64,000 bases of DNA from Adiantum capillus-veneris (GCA_014529385.2 CM043947.1:104189811-104253810); one strand, 5' to 3'; positions 40,570 to 55,568 are shown, numbered from the stretch's first letter. Made by a program: numbers and translations. Notes: generated from the sequence alone by a model not told the origin.

Positions 40570-41643
40570 AAACAAGGTTGCATGCTGCCTTGTGAGTATT
40601 TGCCACCAAGTGACCCTTTAGGACTACAAATTTATTAAGCCAGTATGCACACTTGCCGCAATCTTGGAAGCAGGTCAAATTGAGCGGTATCTTGGCAGAT
40701 GCCTTGTGAAAAATGAAAGCAAAAGATCGTGGCAGCTGGGGTGATGACTGAGGTGGCGGCGCGCGGAGATGTAGCCACCAGGTGGCCCGTGAGGTGGCAT
40801 GCATGGGCTATCAAGCGCGGCAGTTGCGCTCAGGCGACAGGGGACGGACATCTGCAGGAGGGTTTTGAGTGTCTCGATTCAGAGCGCGACATAGGCTTGC
40901 CATCGTCCGAATGGGTGTGTGTGTGTGTGTGTTTGTGTAAGAGAGGGAGAGGCAGAGAGACACGAGCGGCAGGGGTATATGCAGTGCAGGCGAGTTCACA
41001 CAGGCAAGTATGGTGGAGACGTCTGCATGGGGTCTGAGGCTGCACGTTCTGTGTCTCGAGGGTGATCTACAGGGTGGGTGGCGCATGTAGCATGCATTGT
41101 AAGTGGAGGTTTGCTTCTCTGTATTTCGTGATGGCCACAGGAGAAGTGAGTTTGGAGTACAGCCAAAGTCGAGCAGAATACTATAGCACACGGATCATGG
41201 TGAAGGCGCACGCAGTAGAGTACAGAGATGGGGGGCAGTGGCTCTTCTGTCGGCACAGAATGCACAGGGGACAGGAGAGACGGCGTGAGGGGCGATGCGC
41301 TGTGGGAACCACCGAATCACGGACTTTTGCTTTTGCAAGTCAGATACCAAAACGAATCTGTTCCGTCAATTAATTAATGGAACGTAACATGGACCGAGTA
41401 GTAGGGGGTACCAGCTGGCGAATAATCGGGAAAAAGAGACGAATCTGACATGATACCGGCAAGAAATGAAAAGGAAAACGTTTCGCACAGGCAGGAAAAG
41501 AAAAGCTGCGATGGCGGGTGTGTGCACGACGGTTGACGCAATCGGGCAGAGTAGTTGCATGGTGGAGGGACATTAAGAGCGTCGCAACAAAGGAGGAGGA
41601 GGAGTAAGGAAGGGAGGGGGATTATGAGGGAACGAGGTCTAAT
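40570..41643. other. Non-coding stretch right of the chromovirus
   Basis: The first bases continue the DNA that once lay upstream of the PPR gene. A TG microsatellite lies at about 40914-40933. Several frames are open because the region is GC-richer than its surroundings, but none resembles a protein I know. Nothing else is supportable. Confidence 0.5.
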
Positions 41644-41721
41644 TGACACCCTCAATTTTTAGAGGGGATCTACGGTTGAAAATTGGCGTCGCTTGTCGGC
41701 GAAAATCACAACCTTTGATTC

Positions 41722-41892
41722 CAGATGTGAACTTGATGTAAACTAGATGTAAACTCGATGTAAACTCGGACAAATGTGAACTAGTTGTGAACTTGCATGT
41801 AAACTAGATGTGAACTCTGCAAAGTTTGTGAACTATAGTATTGTGGTGTAAACTCGATGTGAACCCGAGGTAAACTTGATGTGAACTAAGAT
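41722..41892. repeat. Degenerate tandem repeats of a gatgtRaactc unit
   Basis: About a dozen copies of a 10-15-base unit such as gatgtaaactc, gatgtgaactt and atgtgaacta, inside the MITE. Confidence 0.8.
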
Positions 41893-41947
41893 CGCGACAA
41901 GCCAGATCTACACAATATGATGCTACAGTTCTACATGCTTATCAAAA

Positions 41948-42015
41948 CGCGTGTAATAGCGTAGTGGTAACGCATTGGTCTTGGGACGGGGAGGTTGTGA
42001 GGCTAATCCTACCCA
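41948..42015 (+). other. tRNA-like segment inside the MITE
   Basis: The string tagcgtagtggtaacgc fits a tRNA D-arm/A-box (TRGYNNARNNGG) with a three-pair GCG/CGC stem. ttgggac follows where the anticodon loop would be, and then gaggttgtgaggctaatcc, a poor B-box. The anticodon stem does not pair well. It is probably a decayed tRNA- or SINE-derived piece, not a working tRNA gene. Confidence 0.35.
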
Positions 42016-42101
42016 ACTTATTTTTTCCTCTCAATGAATCGACGGCCCACGATCAACAATGATCTGGGACCGTAGATCCCCTCTAAAAATTGAGGGTGTC
42101 A

Positions 42102-43673
42102 AATAGAGACATGTAGGGGGGGGGGGGGGGGATTTTTTTTTAAATGGAAGGACATGTTGCGGACACCATAGGCGTGTGTCTAGATGACTTAACTCACCTC
42201 ATTATGTGTCGAATGAAAATAGTGAGGGTGATGATTCAAATCCTACACTTGCCTTTTGTGAGGGTAAGAGAAAGGGGGAGAGAGAAATTCCTAGAATCTT
42301 GAAGTGGGAGCCTGGGAGGAATCTCACTAATGATTGAATAAAATATGAAGGTGTAAAATAAAAAAAAGAGAGGAATATGAGCTCATACCCGCTGCTTGGT
42401 AGGAAATGAAAAGAGAATTGTTGAGTGCAACCAGCAAAGGGAAGCAGCGATGGCGGGTGCTTGCACTATAGTTGGCCCACTTGGGCAGAGCAGCAGGGAT
42501 TTGATCACTGGACTAGGACAGATGGCTGCTCGTAAGGCGCATCGCGGGGGGGGTCTTTTGAGGGCTGGGTCGCGCCCAGTGTTAACAGGGGTAGACCGCC
42601 ATGGAATCTCCCAAAAATAGCCCTCTTCCTACCTTCTCGTAGCCCTGCTATCAGTCCATTACCCCCTTGTTTTTTTGAAGGATTACGCTATTTCTCAGCT
42701 GAGAATCGATGCAACTTAAATCGTGGAGGTGAAACGCTGTTGGGGGATATGTGTTTGAAACGTGAGCCGGGTAGGCGCCACGTCTCTGATTGTGAGAGGT
42801 GTGAAAGAGAGAGAATAGCAGACACCAAAAGATCTGGCAATACCATAATCATCAATTAATTGACTAACGCTTTGAGTACAACTTAATCCTTAGCCAAGGC
42901 GAGCTGTTAACAGCACCGTCACCTGGATCATCTGCTAACTAGAAGTTTAAGCTCCCGTTTATAGGATTAACCGGGCCGTTAACGACACCGGACTTAACAG
43001 AATGTTTAATCAATCTTCGGACTGATGTCGGTGATGAAGATTCTCTTATACCACTTTAATTGCTTCAACTGCCCCGTGGATTCTACAAGCTTCAATTCTG
43101 CTCACTCCCTCAATCATCAAGCTTCACTTGTTATCAATTATCCTGCAACTTCTTGTTTTGTGCGCTTTGCACTGCCTTATTTGCCGTTCTTTAGTTTTAA
43201 CTTCCTCCTGCTCTTAAATTACTATTCGAAGCTTTAACCCTTGCTTGGCCGCTACATTTGCTTTGGCATGCCTTGTGCTTTCCTCTTCCGAGCTCATGTC
43301 ACCTTCATGCAACATCTTCAAGGTCACTCCTTCTCAAGCACCCGGATCCCCTTCTTTTCTTGCTCACCTTATCTTGCCGACCAAGCCTTGCTCCGTCTTC
43401 TTTGCCAAGACGACTCCTCCTTAATGCTTCATGCCCTCTCAAGCTTCTCAAGGGCCGAGAGAGAGAGAGAGAGAGAGAGCTATGGCTTTTATTTGTTTCC
43501 CAAGCATGAGAGAAAGAGATCCGCTCTTGCTTCTCCAACATGAGAGTGGTGACTTTCACCTTGTAACGGAAAACAAGAAAGAGCGCGGGAGAGAGCCCTC
43601 AATTCCCTACTTCTTGCCCTTCTCCTTGCTATGCCAAATTTCTCCCTTCCTTCTGTTGAACTAAGCCGAGGTC

Positions 43674-43731
<58 letters not shown>

Positions 43732-43870
43732 CCTTCACTTTCTTTGGTAGCGGAGGACAAGAGAAGAAGGAGAGTTTTGCCTCCCTTCCAAGCTCCCTGG
43801 TCTCGGCTCCTTCCTCTCCGCTCTCCTTCTCCCATATCCCCTGCCTAAACAAAGATGAGAGAGAGAAAGC
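42102..43870. other. Non-coding stretch with poly-G and GA tracts
   Basis: A run of 16 G lies at 42116-42131, followed by 8 T. GA tracts lie at about 43456-43479 and 43676-43728. No coding similarity. The right end is the GA-rich DNA into which the second gypsy element inserted. Confidence 0.6.
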
Positions 43871-43875
43871 TTCCC

Positions 43876-45475
43876 TGTCATAAAATCTAATATCTAACCA
43901 ACCCAAATGATTTTCTCATATTAAATTGATCACTTAATGTGGGAGAATAAACGGGAACAAGTGTTAAGATATAGATATGTGCTTATAGATTTATCGCAAC
44001 ACGGGGCCAATAGTAAAGGGGCCCAAATGGAAGATGGTCTATCAAGAGCAAGGTTAACCAATGGAGCATAAGACCTTAGGGTTAGCTTCATTGAAGACCT
44101 CCAATAATGTGTGTAAAAGTCCTTTGACCTTAGGTAAGCTAGGGCTGAGCTTGAGGTGGGAACCTGGCCCAAGCTCGAGGTGATTGACCTGCTTGAGGTG
44201 CTTGTCGTGCTTGAGGTGTTTGTCCTGCTTGAGGTGCTTGATTAAGGTGCTTGAGGTGCTTGACTTACTCCATGCTTGAGGTGCTTGAGGTGCCTTGACA
44301 TGCTTGCCTGAGATGCTTGTGGGAATACCCCCCCTAGTCCAAGTGCTTTGTCATGCTTGATGACTAAGGTGCTTGAGCTCCTAAAGTCAAAAGCATCCCT
44401 ACAAGAGGGGGGGCGATCCCTTTTCCTAGGGATTAGAGAGAGAACACACACTCACACTCACAAGGGAAGCCCCAGCTTGAAGAGGCAGCAAGGACACATG
44501 TCAGGTCCCTACCCATGTTACCTTCATGTGTTGCTTGAAGCCTATTGGCTAGGCTTCAAAGGGGTCCAATGATAAATTAATTGAATTATCTAATTGTTTT
44601 TGCATTTATCAAGTCCTCTCTCTCAAAAGGGAAAGGGGGACACTTGTCCCAAGGCTACCCATGTTGCTTGTAATGGCTCCTGCTTGTGATTGGCTAGGCC
44701 TGGAGGGGTCCAATGAGCTTCAAGCGTGAGCTACAAGGAGGGGTCGACCCAAGCAAGCTAGGGGGGTGCTTAGGGGGTATACTCACCCACACACACTCAC
44801 AAACACTCTCAGTGTGTGCTATGCAAAGTGGAAGAGCTCCCTCTCCAAGCAAGTAGAGGTTGAGAGCCTACACCAACACTCTTGGCTATGGAGTGCAAAT
44901 CCAACCAAGAGCCATGCTTCAATGCTTAAGCTTGCCATCTCCTTCTTCTTCATTACTATGCTATTATGTATGCTAGCAACAAGAGTATGATAAGTGAGGA
45001 ACTAATTCTTTCTCCTACGAAATGTTTCTTCTTCCTCTTCCCTACCCTCATTCCCTGCTAGCTCTCTCCACCTTCGAAGGTGTTTGAGGTCTTGGGACTG
45101 AGGCTTGGGATAGTTAAAGCTTTCTCCAAGTTTATGTTATGTTTGTGATGCATGAAGCCTTCCATCTTCATGGCATCACCTAGGTCACAAGGAACACAAA
45201 GACTGTATTGTAACAAGTCTCTCTTTATGGGAGAAATCATAATACAAATGCCTATTGGAGGGGGGACCGGCTCCACATAAATCCGGTCCTCAATTGTTGT
45301 CATGTTCTCTAAAATCTCTCTCTTGCAAAAGTATTGTCTATGCCTGGTTAACTAATTGCTATGATTATGTTGCTATCTTCAATTATGTCAACCCGCTATG
45401 CTCACAAAATCATTTCTTGAAAGTACTCTCATTAAATTCCGCTACTCCCAAATTGAATAGGCAAATTCCATTACA
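43876..45475 (+). repeat. 5' LTR (1600 bp)
   Basis: Starts tgtcataaaatctaatatc and ends aaattccattaca. It contains about 190 bp (roughly 43910-44105) missing from the other LTR, and a CTTGAGGTG tandem-repeat array at about 44150-44310. Confidence 0.93.
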
Positions 45476-45476
45476 T

Positions 45477-45488
45477 TGGTATCAGAGC
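45477..45488 (+). promoter_or_regulatory. tRNA-iMet primer-binding site
   Basis: TGGTATCAGAGC, one base after the 5' LTR end. Confidence 0.93.
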
Positions 45489-45889
45489 ATTTGGTTTCTC
45501 TTTTCTTGGTTAAGAAGAGAGGTCCTTAAGTAGCCTATAAATGTTTGATGTTGTTAATTATAATAGAGTAAGTGGAACTGGGATCTAATATCGGTTTTGT
45601 TAAGCCCACTATGTGGGGGATGGTGCACACCTCGGGAGCTTTGGACTTAATAATGGAGTCTTTTTAGACTTGCGTACGGCTTTACCATTATTGAGCCATA
45701 AGAAGTCCGAAAGGAGCTAGCCCTTGGCAACTCTGCTATGTTAGACCTACTCCTCTACTCTCTATAATTAACCACTTTGAGCCGTGGGTGTAGATACTTA
45801 AGAGCCGATTTTCAAAGGCTAAGAGGAGTGGCAACTAAGGTTTTGTATTGCCAAAGCATACACTAAGTATAAACATAAATTTTGTTAAC

Positions 45890-47829
45890 ATGGCTTACAA
45901 TAATCAAGAGAGTAGAATGAACATTGATAGCTTTGATTTTGCACATGAAGGTGCTAATGATGATGCTCCCATGTTTGTGAATTATCTCGTCACTAGGTTG
46001 CAACAAGCTATGGGCAACCTTGTTTTGCAAGCCGAAGTTACTCAACAACTTCGTGCTTATGGAATTTCCCTTCCTCTCCCAGAAGAGAGAGAGCTTAGGA
46101 GGCCTCTTGAAGAGACCCCCAAAAGAAGACTCTCTCCCATTCGAGAGGAGGAATCCAAAGAGAAAGAAAGCAATGACAGTCTAAGTTCTTCTGAAGATGT
46201 GGCTCCACGAAGACGGCGGTCTAGACGATTGCCTACTCCTCCCAAGAGGAAAAGAGCAACCTATAGTCCTTCTCCTCATCACTCTGAAAGGCAAGATAGG
46301 AAACAAAGGAAGAAAAGGGCTAGGAAGAGGTCACCCTCTTCTCCTTCTTCTTCACCTTCCTCCTCTTCCGATGAAAGTTATGGCTATTCTCCTAGAGAAT
46401 ACAAGAGGGGAGGACATCGCAAATCATTTCCTGCATGGCGAAGGTCACAAAAGCTAAAGAAGTTCAAGGAGGGAGAAAGAGTATCTCTTTTCTCACCTAT
46501 GATGGCACCTTTGGTGCTACCGACAAAGTGTTGGCCTTCATCCAACAATTTGATGCGGCCTTTGGGGACGAGGGCTTCACAGAGTCCTCCAAGCTACGCC
46601 ATGTAGCTATGCACTTCCAAAAATCAGCTCGTCAATGGTGGGCTAGCCTTCGTGGCAATGGAGAAGCCCCAAAGACATGGAAAACTCTACGAGTTTCCAT
46701 CATGAAGCAATTTCTTCCAAGTGATACTAAAGATAAAGTTCTTACCGAATGGCGCGGCTTGAAGCTTCTCTCTCATGAGTCTATCAACAAGTATGTAGAC
46801 AAGTTTTGGGATTTACATCTCAAAGCTACTGTCTTTCAAAAGATAGACTTTGCCGAAAAAAGACAGCAATTCTGTGCGGGATTACCTGAAGAGATGGCCG
46901 AATACATCAACTCTCAACGTAATGTCAAGCCCATGGAAAACAAAGATAAAAATGATGCAAAGGGGAAATCCAATGCTCAAAATAATTCCCAAGGCACTTC
47001 CAACAACAACAACAACAACAATCGGTCCAAGGAGAAGGGAGTTTACAAAGGTAAAAACAAACTCTCTCCTGAAGAGCTTGAAGCTTTTCTCAAGGACCAT
47101 AAGTGTTTCAAGTGTGGAGAGCAAGGACATGGCTATCGTTCTTGCCCCAAGAAGAATACTCGCAATGAGACTCCTAGGGCTTCCACCATCGAAGCTCCAA
47201 AAGAGGATGGTCATTGCAAAGGATCATCACTTTCCTATGTGTGGGGAAAGGTAAGAGAGCATGATGCCTTCATCTTGTTTGACCTAGGCTCTACTCTCAA
47301 CTTCATATCAATAGAGTTGGCCACCAAGTTGGGCATTCAAGCTTTTGAGATGGGAAATATAGTAACAGTTGATGCAGCTTTCAAGGGACAACAAGCCTCC
47401 GTTACTCCCTTGATTGGGAAGTTGAGGCTTCATGTCCAAAGCTATGTCGACAAAGAAGACTTTTTCGTCTCTCCTCTCCAACATCAGGATGTTATCCTAG
47501 GGGCACCATGGTTTGATCGCATGGCTGCCAACATGAAGTTCCCTGAAAGGAGAATTTACTTCACCTACAAGGGAAAGAACATGTATATAGATGCTAGTGA
47601 GCGTGGTCGCACTATTCCACTTGTAAATCCTCTTTCTTTTGATAAATCAATGAAGAGCTCAGTTTCTGCGTACATGATTTATGTCAAAGAGTCTCTAAAA
47701 GCTAATAATGTTTCATCAAATGAAAATGATAGGAATCAAGAAGAGTTAGACTTGTCTACTTTTCTAAAAGGATTCCAAGATGTGTTCATCGATGATCCCT
47801 ATGGACCTACCTCCAAAACGAGGGGATGA
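45890..47829 (+). pseudogene. Gag and protease of the second gypsy element (one frameshift)
   Basis: ATG 45890 (MAYNNQESRMNID). The N-terminal part has an Arg/Ser-rich basic stretch (SRRLPTPPKRKRATYSPSPH). Near 46470 the frame changes and gag continues as TYDGTFGATDKVLAFIQQFD, HVAMHFQKSARQWWASLRG and AGLPEEMAEYI, with a zinc knuckle CFKCGEQGHGYRSC (about 47105-47146). Protease follows: AFILFDLGSTLNFISIELA, in which the usual DSGS/DTGA is DLGS, and VILGAPWFDRMAANM. A second frame change lies near 47800, just before RT. Two frameshifts prevent a full polyprotein from this copy. Confidence 0.9.
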
Positions 47830-50596
47830 TGACCATCGTATTGAGCTCCTTCCAGGAAGCTCACAGCCTAACAAACCTCCTTATCGAGTCTCACAAGCTC
47901 AACAAGAGGAGATTATGAGGCAAGTACAGGAATTGGTAGACAAAGGGATGGTGAGGCCTAGTTCCTCTCCCTTTTGTTCTCTAGTCCTTTTAGTGCAAAA
48001 GAAAGATGGTACATACCGTATGTTTGTGGACTATCGAGCACTAAACCATATCACTATCAAAAACAGATTTCCCGTGCCTTGGGTAGAAGATCTGTTCGAT
48101 AAGCTACAAGGCTCTACCTACTTCAGTAGGATTGACCTTAAGAGTGGCTATCATCAAATAAGGATAGTGGATGAAGATATCCTAAAGACCGCGTTTCGCA
48201 CAACATTTGGTATTTATGAATATCTAGTCATTCCTTTTGGCTTGACTAATGCACCAGCTACTTTCAATCGTCTCATGGAGAAAATTTTTAGACCATATCG
48301 TAAATTCACTGGAGTGTTCTTTGATGATATCATCATCTACTCCAAGTCTTTGGAGGAACATAAGCAACATCTCCAAGTGATTTTTCAAGCCTTGAGGGAG
48401 AACAAACTTTTTCTCAACCAAAAGAAAAGTGAATTCTTCCTTCAAGAGATTCAATATCTAGGTCATATTATCTCTCACGATGGTATTCGTATGGATCCAT
48501 CAAAGTTAGAGGTAATAAAATCATGGCCTAACCCAAGGAATCTACATGAGCTAAGAAGCTTTATTGGTATGTGTGCATACTATAGACGCTTCATAGCAAA
48601 ATTCTCTCAAGTAGCAGGACCACTACACGACTTAACAAAGAAGAACGTTAAGTTTGTATGGACTTCTAAGGAGCAAAATGCTTTTGAAAAACTCAAAGAG
48701 AAGCTTACTTCCCAACCAGTCCTTGTGCTTTCGGATCTCTCAAAGCCATTTGAGGTCCAATGTGATGCGTGTGGTGATTGCCTTGGAGCGGTTTTGCTTC
48801 AAGAAGGGCATGCCATAGCATATGAGAGCCGAAGGCTCAATAGTGATGAACGAGTCTTGGGCATTTATGAGAAAGAGATTTTAGCTGTTCTACATGCCCT
48901 AGACACATGGAAGCACTACCTATTGGGGACTCCATTTATCCTACGAACCGACCACCAAAGTCTCAAGTATTTCATGACGCAAACCAAGCTTTCCGACAAA
49001 CAAATGAGGTGGGCAAATTTTCTTTCGCAATTTAATTTCCATATTGCTCGCATAGCTGGTAAGCACAATCAAGTTGCCGATGCACTTTCACGACAACCAA
49101 AAGTTAATGCGGTGTCTATAGCTACTCACAATGATCTATCCTCTATGATAGATGAGTATGCTACTGACGCTGACTTTAGAGACATAATGTCAGCCCTTGC
49201 TTTGGGGAAGAAAGAGGAACCATTCACCTTGCAGGATGGTTATCTTCTCCACGGCAATAGGTTATGTGTTACCCATTCCCTTCGTGAGAAGCTTATGTAT
49301 GAATCCCATGCTCCTCCATATGCAGGGCATAGAGGTATTCAACCTACTCTCCGAGGAGTAGAGACGTATTTCTATTGGCCTACCATGAAAGTGGACATAC
49401 AAGAGTATGTTTCAAAATGTGTAGTATGCCAAAAGACCAAGTATGATAGAGGGAAGCAACCTCGATTACTCCAGCCATTGCCTATTCCAAATTCACCATG
49501 GGAGAGTATATCCATGGATTTCATCTTTGGATTACCCAAGTCTATCCATGGGAATACAGGAATATGGACAATAGTCGACAGGTTTAGCAAGCAAGCACAT
49601 TTTATTCCTGTCAAAAAGACTATTAAGGCACATCAAATGGCAACTCTCTTCATATCTCAGATTTTCAAGCACCATGGATTACCCACATCCATCGTGTCAG
49701 ATAGAGATCCTAGAATGACCAGTAATTTCTGGAAAGGTCTCTTTGAAAATCTAGGAACAAGATTGAATTTCTCTTCGGCCTATCACCCACAAACGGATGG
49801 CCAAAGTGAGATAGCCAATCTTACGATACTCGATCTACTCAAGACTTATGTTACCGAAGTAGATCAACGCTCACAATGGGAAAAGTATTTACCTCTAGTA
49901 GAGTATGCCTACAATAATACTGTCCATACTTCTACCGGGAAAGCACCTTTCGAGATCATAGAGGGAAGACCTAAAAGTCCCTTGCTACTCAAAGTAAATG
50001 GGAAGATCTTCGCCGCCGATGAGTATAGCCGTGACCTACAAGAATCTTTTCAAAAGATTAGGGAGGCTATAGCCAACTCTCAACAAAGGCAAAAAGCTGC
50101 TGCTGATAAGCACAGAAGAGCCTTAATGTTCAAAGAAAATGATTGGGTATTACTCAAGTTTCCTAAGGCTCGATTAAGGCAAACGACGGGAAAAAATCCT
50201 ATGGGCCATCAAAAGTATTATTCTAAACTAGCAAAAAGATACTATGGTCCTTTCCAAATCTTGAAGCCCATCAATGAGACGGCTTATCAACTCAAGTTGC
50301 CCAACCATTGGCTTATACACAATGCCTTTCATGTAAGCCTACTTAAGCCCTACAAAGGAGAGCCACCAACTGAACCAATTATTGAAGACCCTCCCGAAGT
50401 TGAAGACCAAGAAGAGGTGCTACAACCCGAAGCTGTCCTTCGACATGAAGACAAGGTAATACGACATGGTAAGATAATCCGACGGTATCTTATTAAGTTC
50501 AAAAATTATCCTTTTGAAGATGCTAGATGGATGCAAGGAGTACAACTTAAGGATAGTATGAACCTTGTCAATGCTTACAATGCTACATTAGAGTAA
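47780..50596 (+). CDS. RT-RNase H-integrase polyprotein of the second gypsy element
   Basis: Open for about 930 codons. It starts inside the pro-RT junction (DLPPKRGDDDHRIELLPGS) and has no independent start codon that I trust. RT: VQKKDGTYRMFVDYRALNH, FSRIDLKSGYHQIRI, active site VFFDDIIIYSK. RNase H: VQCDACGDCLGAVLLQEG and LRTDHQSLKYFMTQ. Integrase: HHCC region HAPPYAGHRGIQPTLRGVE to CVVCQ; DDE with SMDFIFGLPKS, IVSDRDPRMTSNFW and HPQTDGQSEIANL. GPF-type segment RYYGPFQILKPINETAYQLK. A chromodomain-like tail IKFKNYPFEDARWMQGVQL. Catalytic residues are all present. Confidence 0.92.
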   Translation: MCSSMIPMDLPPKRGDDDHRIELLPGSSQPNKPPYRVSQAQQEEIMRQVQELVDKGMVRPSSSPFCSLVLLVQKKDGTYRMFVDYRALNHITIKNRFPVPWVEDLFDKLQGSTYFSRIDLKSGYHQIRIVDEDILKTAFRTTFGIYEYLVIPFGLTNAPATFNRLMEKIFRPYRKFTGVFFDDIIIYSKSLEEHKQHLQVIFQALRENKLFLNQKKSEFFLQEIQYLGHIISHDGIRMDPSKLEVIKSWPNPRNLHELRSFIGMCAYYRRFIAKFSQVAGPLHDLTKKNVKFVWTSKEQNAFEKLKEKLTSQPVLVLSDLSKPFEVQCDACGDCLGAVLLQEGHAIAYESRRLNSDERVLGIYEKEILAVLHALDTWKHYLLGTPFILRTDHQSLKYFMTQTKLSDKQMRWANFLSQFNFHIARIAGKHNQVADALSRQPKVNAVSIATHNDLSSMIDEYATDADFRDIMSALALGKKEEPFTLQDGYLLHGNRLCVTHSLREKLMYESHAPPYAGHRGIQPTLRGVETYFYWPTMKVDIQEYVSKCVVCQKTKYDRGKQPRLLQPLPIPNSPWESISMDFIFGLPKSIHGNTGIWTIVDRFSKQAHFIPVKKTIKAHQMATLFISQIFKHHGLPTSIVSDRDPRMTSNFWKGLFENLGTRLNFSSAYHPQTDGQSEIANLTILDLLKTYVTEVDQRSQWEKYLPLVEYAYNNTVHTSTGKAPFEIIEGRPKSPLLLKVNGKIFAADEYSRDLQESFQKIREAIANSQQRQKAAADKHRRALMFKENDWVLLKFPKARLRQTTGKNPMGHQKYYSKLAKRYYGPFQILKPINETAYQLKLPNHWLIHNAFHVSLLKPYKGEPPTEPIIEDPPEVEDQEEVLQPEAVLRHEDKVIRHGKIIRRYLIKFKNYPFEDARWMQGVQLKDSMNLVNAYNATLE

Positions 50597-50942
50597 GCAA
50601 ATGTACAAATTTCTTTTAAATGACTCATGTTTTTGTCTTATATGACTAGTCCTCTTTTTAATTGTGCACAAATTTAACTAGTATGCATGCTTAGAATCAT
50701 GTTTGTGATGACGACGTCTCTCAAACACCAAGTAGAATTTGTCACTCTACTTTGGGAGAATGAAATGGACTAAAGAGCAGACATGCTTGCGGCAGCTATG
50801 TCTCCCAAGCACCAAATGGATTAGTCATCCATCTTGGAAAGATGTCGTAGGGTAAAAAAGGGATCCTCTACCCGCTAAGTACGATTGACTAATGACTAAG
50901 CCTTTATCTCTTCTACCTCATAGTCGAGGACGACTATGATTT

Positions 50943-50956
50943 CAAGAGAGAGGTAA
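50943..50956 (+). promoter_or_regulatory. Polypurine tract of the second gypsy element
   Basis: caagagagaggtaa immediately before the 3' LTR start. Confidence 0.65.
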
Positions 50957-52456
50957 TGTCATAAAATCTAATATCTAACCAACCCAAATGATGTGTGTAA
51001 AAGTCCTTTGACCTTAGGTAAGCTAGGGCTGAGCTTGAGGTGGGAACCCGGACCAAGCTCGAGGTGCTTGACCTGCTTGAGGTGCTTGTCGTGCTTGAGG
51101 TGTTTGTCCTGCTTGAGGTGCTTGACTTACTCCATGCTTGAGGTGCTTGACTTGCCGCTTGATTAAGGTGCTTGAGGTGCTTGTCGTGCTTGAGGTGTTT
51201 GTCCTGCTTGAGGTGCTTGAATTACTCCATGCTTGAGGTGCTTGACTTGCCGCTTGATTAAGGTGCTTGAGGTGCCTTGACATGCTTGCCTAAGATGCTT
51301 GTGGGAATACCCCCCTAGTCCAAGTGCTTTGTCATGCTTGATGACTAAGGTGCTTGAGCTCCTAAAGTCAAAAGCATCCCTACAAGAGGGGGGGCGAGCC
51401 CTTTTCCTAGGGATTAGAGAGAGAACACACACTCACACTCACAAGGGAAGCCCCAGCTTGAAGAGGCAGCAAGGACACATGTCAGGTCCCTACCCATGTT
51501 ACCTTCATGTGTTGCTTGAAGCCTATTGGCTAGGCTTCAAAGGGGTCCAATGATAAATTAATTGAATTATCTAATTGTTTTTGCATTTATCAAGTCCTCT
51601 CTCTCAAAAGGGAAAGGGGGACACTTGTCCCAAGGCTACCCATGTTGCTTGTAATGGCTCCTGCTTGTGATTGGCTAGGCCTGGAGGGGTCCAATGAGCT
51701 TCAAGCGTGAGCTACAAGGAGGGGTCGACCCAAGCAAGCTAGGGGGGTGCTTAGGGGGTATACTCACCCACACACACTCACAAACACTCTCAGTGTGTGC
51801 TATGCAAAGTGGAAGAGCTCCCTCTCCAAGCAAGTAGAGGTTGAGAGCCTACACCAACACTCTTGGCTATGGAGTGCAAATCCAACCAAGAGCCATGCTT
51901 CAATGCTTAAGCTTGCCATCTCCTTCTTCTTCATTACTATGCTATTATGTATGCTAGCAACAAGAGTATGATAAGTGAGGAACTAATTCTTTCTCCTACG
52001 AAACGTTTCTTCTTCCTCTTCCCTACCCTCATTCCCTGCTAGCTCTCTCCACCTTCGAAGGTGTTTGAGGTCTTGGGACTGAGGCTTGGGATAGTTAAAG
52101 CTTTCTCCAAGTTTATGTTATGTTTGTGATGCATGAAGCCTTCCATCTTCATGGCATCACCTAGGTCACAAGGAACACAAAGACTGTATTGTAACAAGTC
52201 TCTCTTTATGGGAGAAATCATAATACAAATGCCTATTGGAGGGGGGACCGGCTCCACATAAATCCGGTCCTCAATTGTTGTCATGTTCTCTAAAATCTCT
52301 CTCTTGCAAAAGTATTGTCTATGCCTGGTTAACTAATTGCTATGATTATGTTGCTATCTTCAATTATGTCAACCCGCTATGCTCACAAAATCATTTCTTG
52401 AAAGTACTCTCATTAAATTCCGCTACTCCCAAATTGAATAGGCAAATTCCATTACA
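50957..52456 (+). repeat. 3' LTR (1500 bp)
   Basis: Same ends as the 5' LTR. It lacks the 190-bp block but has an expanded CTTGAGGTG array (about 51030-51290), including a duplicated segment with ttactccatgcttgaggtgc. Confidence 0.93.
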
Positions 52457-52461
52457 TTCCC

Positions 52462-55399
<2,938 letters not shown>

Positions 55400-55568
55400 T
55401 TCCCTGTTTTAGGAGGTTTTTTCCCCCGTGCATTATATATACGCCCATCACTCTAGGGCTATCCATCTTTCCATTGCACACTAAGTAACACACTCTCTAT
55501 TGTGTGCCTTGAGCTTCCTTCATCTTCTCCAAGCTGTGTGCGTTTCTCTGCAACCCTAATTCCAATAA

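Larger units (their letters stand above)
41644..42101. mobile_element. 458-bp MITE with 33-bp perfect inverted repeats
   Basis: Left TIR 41644-41676 (TGACACCCTCAATTTTTAGA...) and right TIR 42069-42101 are perfect reverse complements. A candidate 3-bp target duplication AAT lies at 41641-41643 and 42102-42104. The interior is non-coding. It holds a run of GATGTGAACT-like units (about 41720-41890) and a tRNA-like segment (about 41948-42015). The superfamily is uncertain; three-base duplications occur in PIF/Harbinger and CACTA groups. Confidence 0.88.
43876..52456 (+). mobile_element. Ty3/gypsy element with long LTRs and TTCCC target duplication
   Basis: 8581 bp. Target duplication TTCCC at 43871-43875 and 52457-52461. 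5' LTR 43876-45475, 3' LTR 50957-52456, both TG...CA. A tRNA-iMet primer site follows the 5' LTR and a purine tract precedes the 3' LTR. The interior encodes gag, protease, RT, RNase H and integrase with a chromodomain-like end, in three overlapping frames caused by two frameshifts. The LTRs are nearly identical over most of their length but differ by a deletion of about 190 bp and by repeat-number changes. Confidence 0.94.

Noticed and set aside
41948-42015. A working tRNA gene
   Set aside because: The D-arm fits but the anticodon stem does not pair and the B-box is poor; kept only as a tRNA-like segment.
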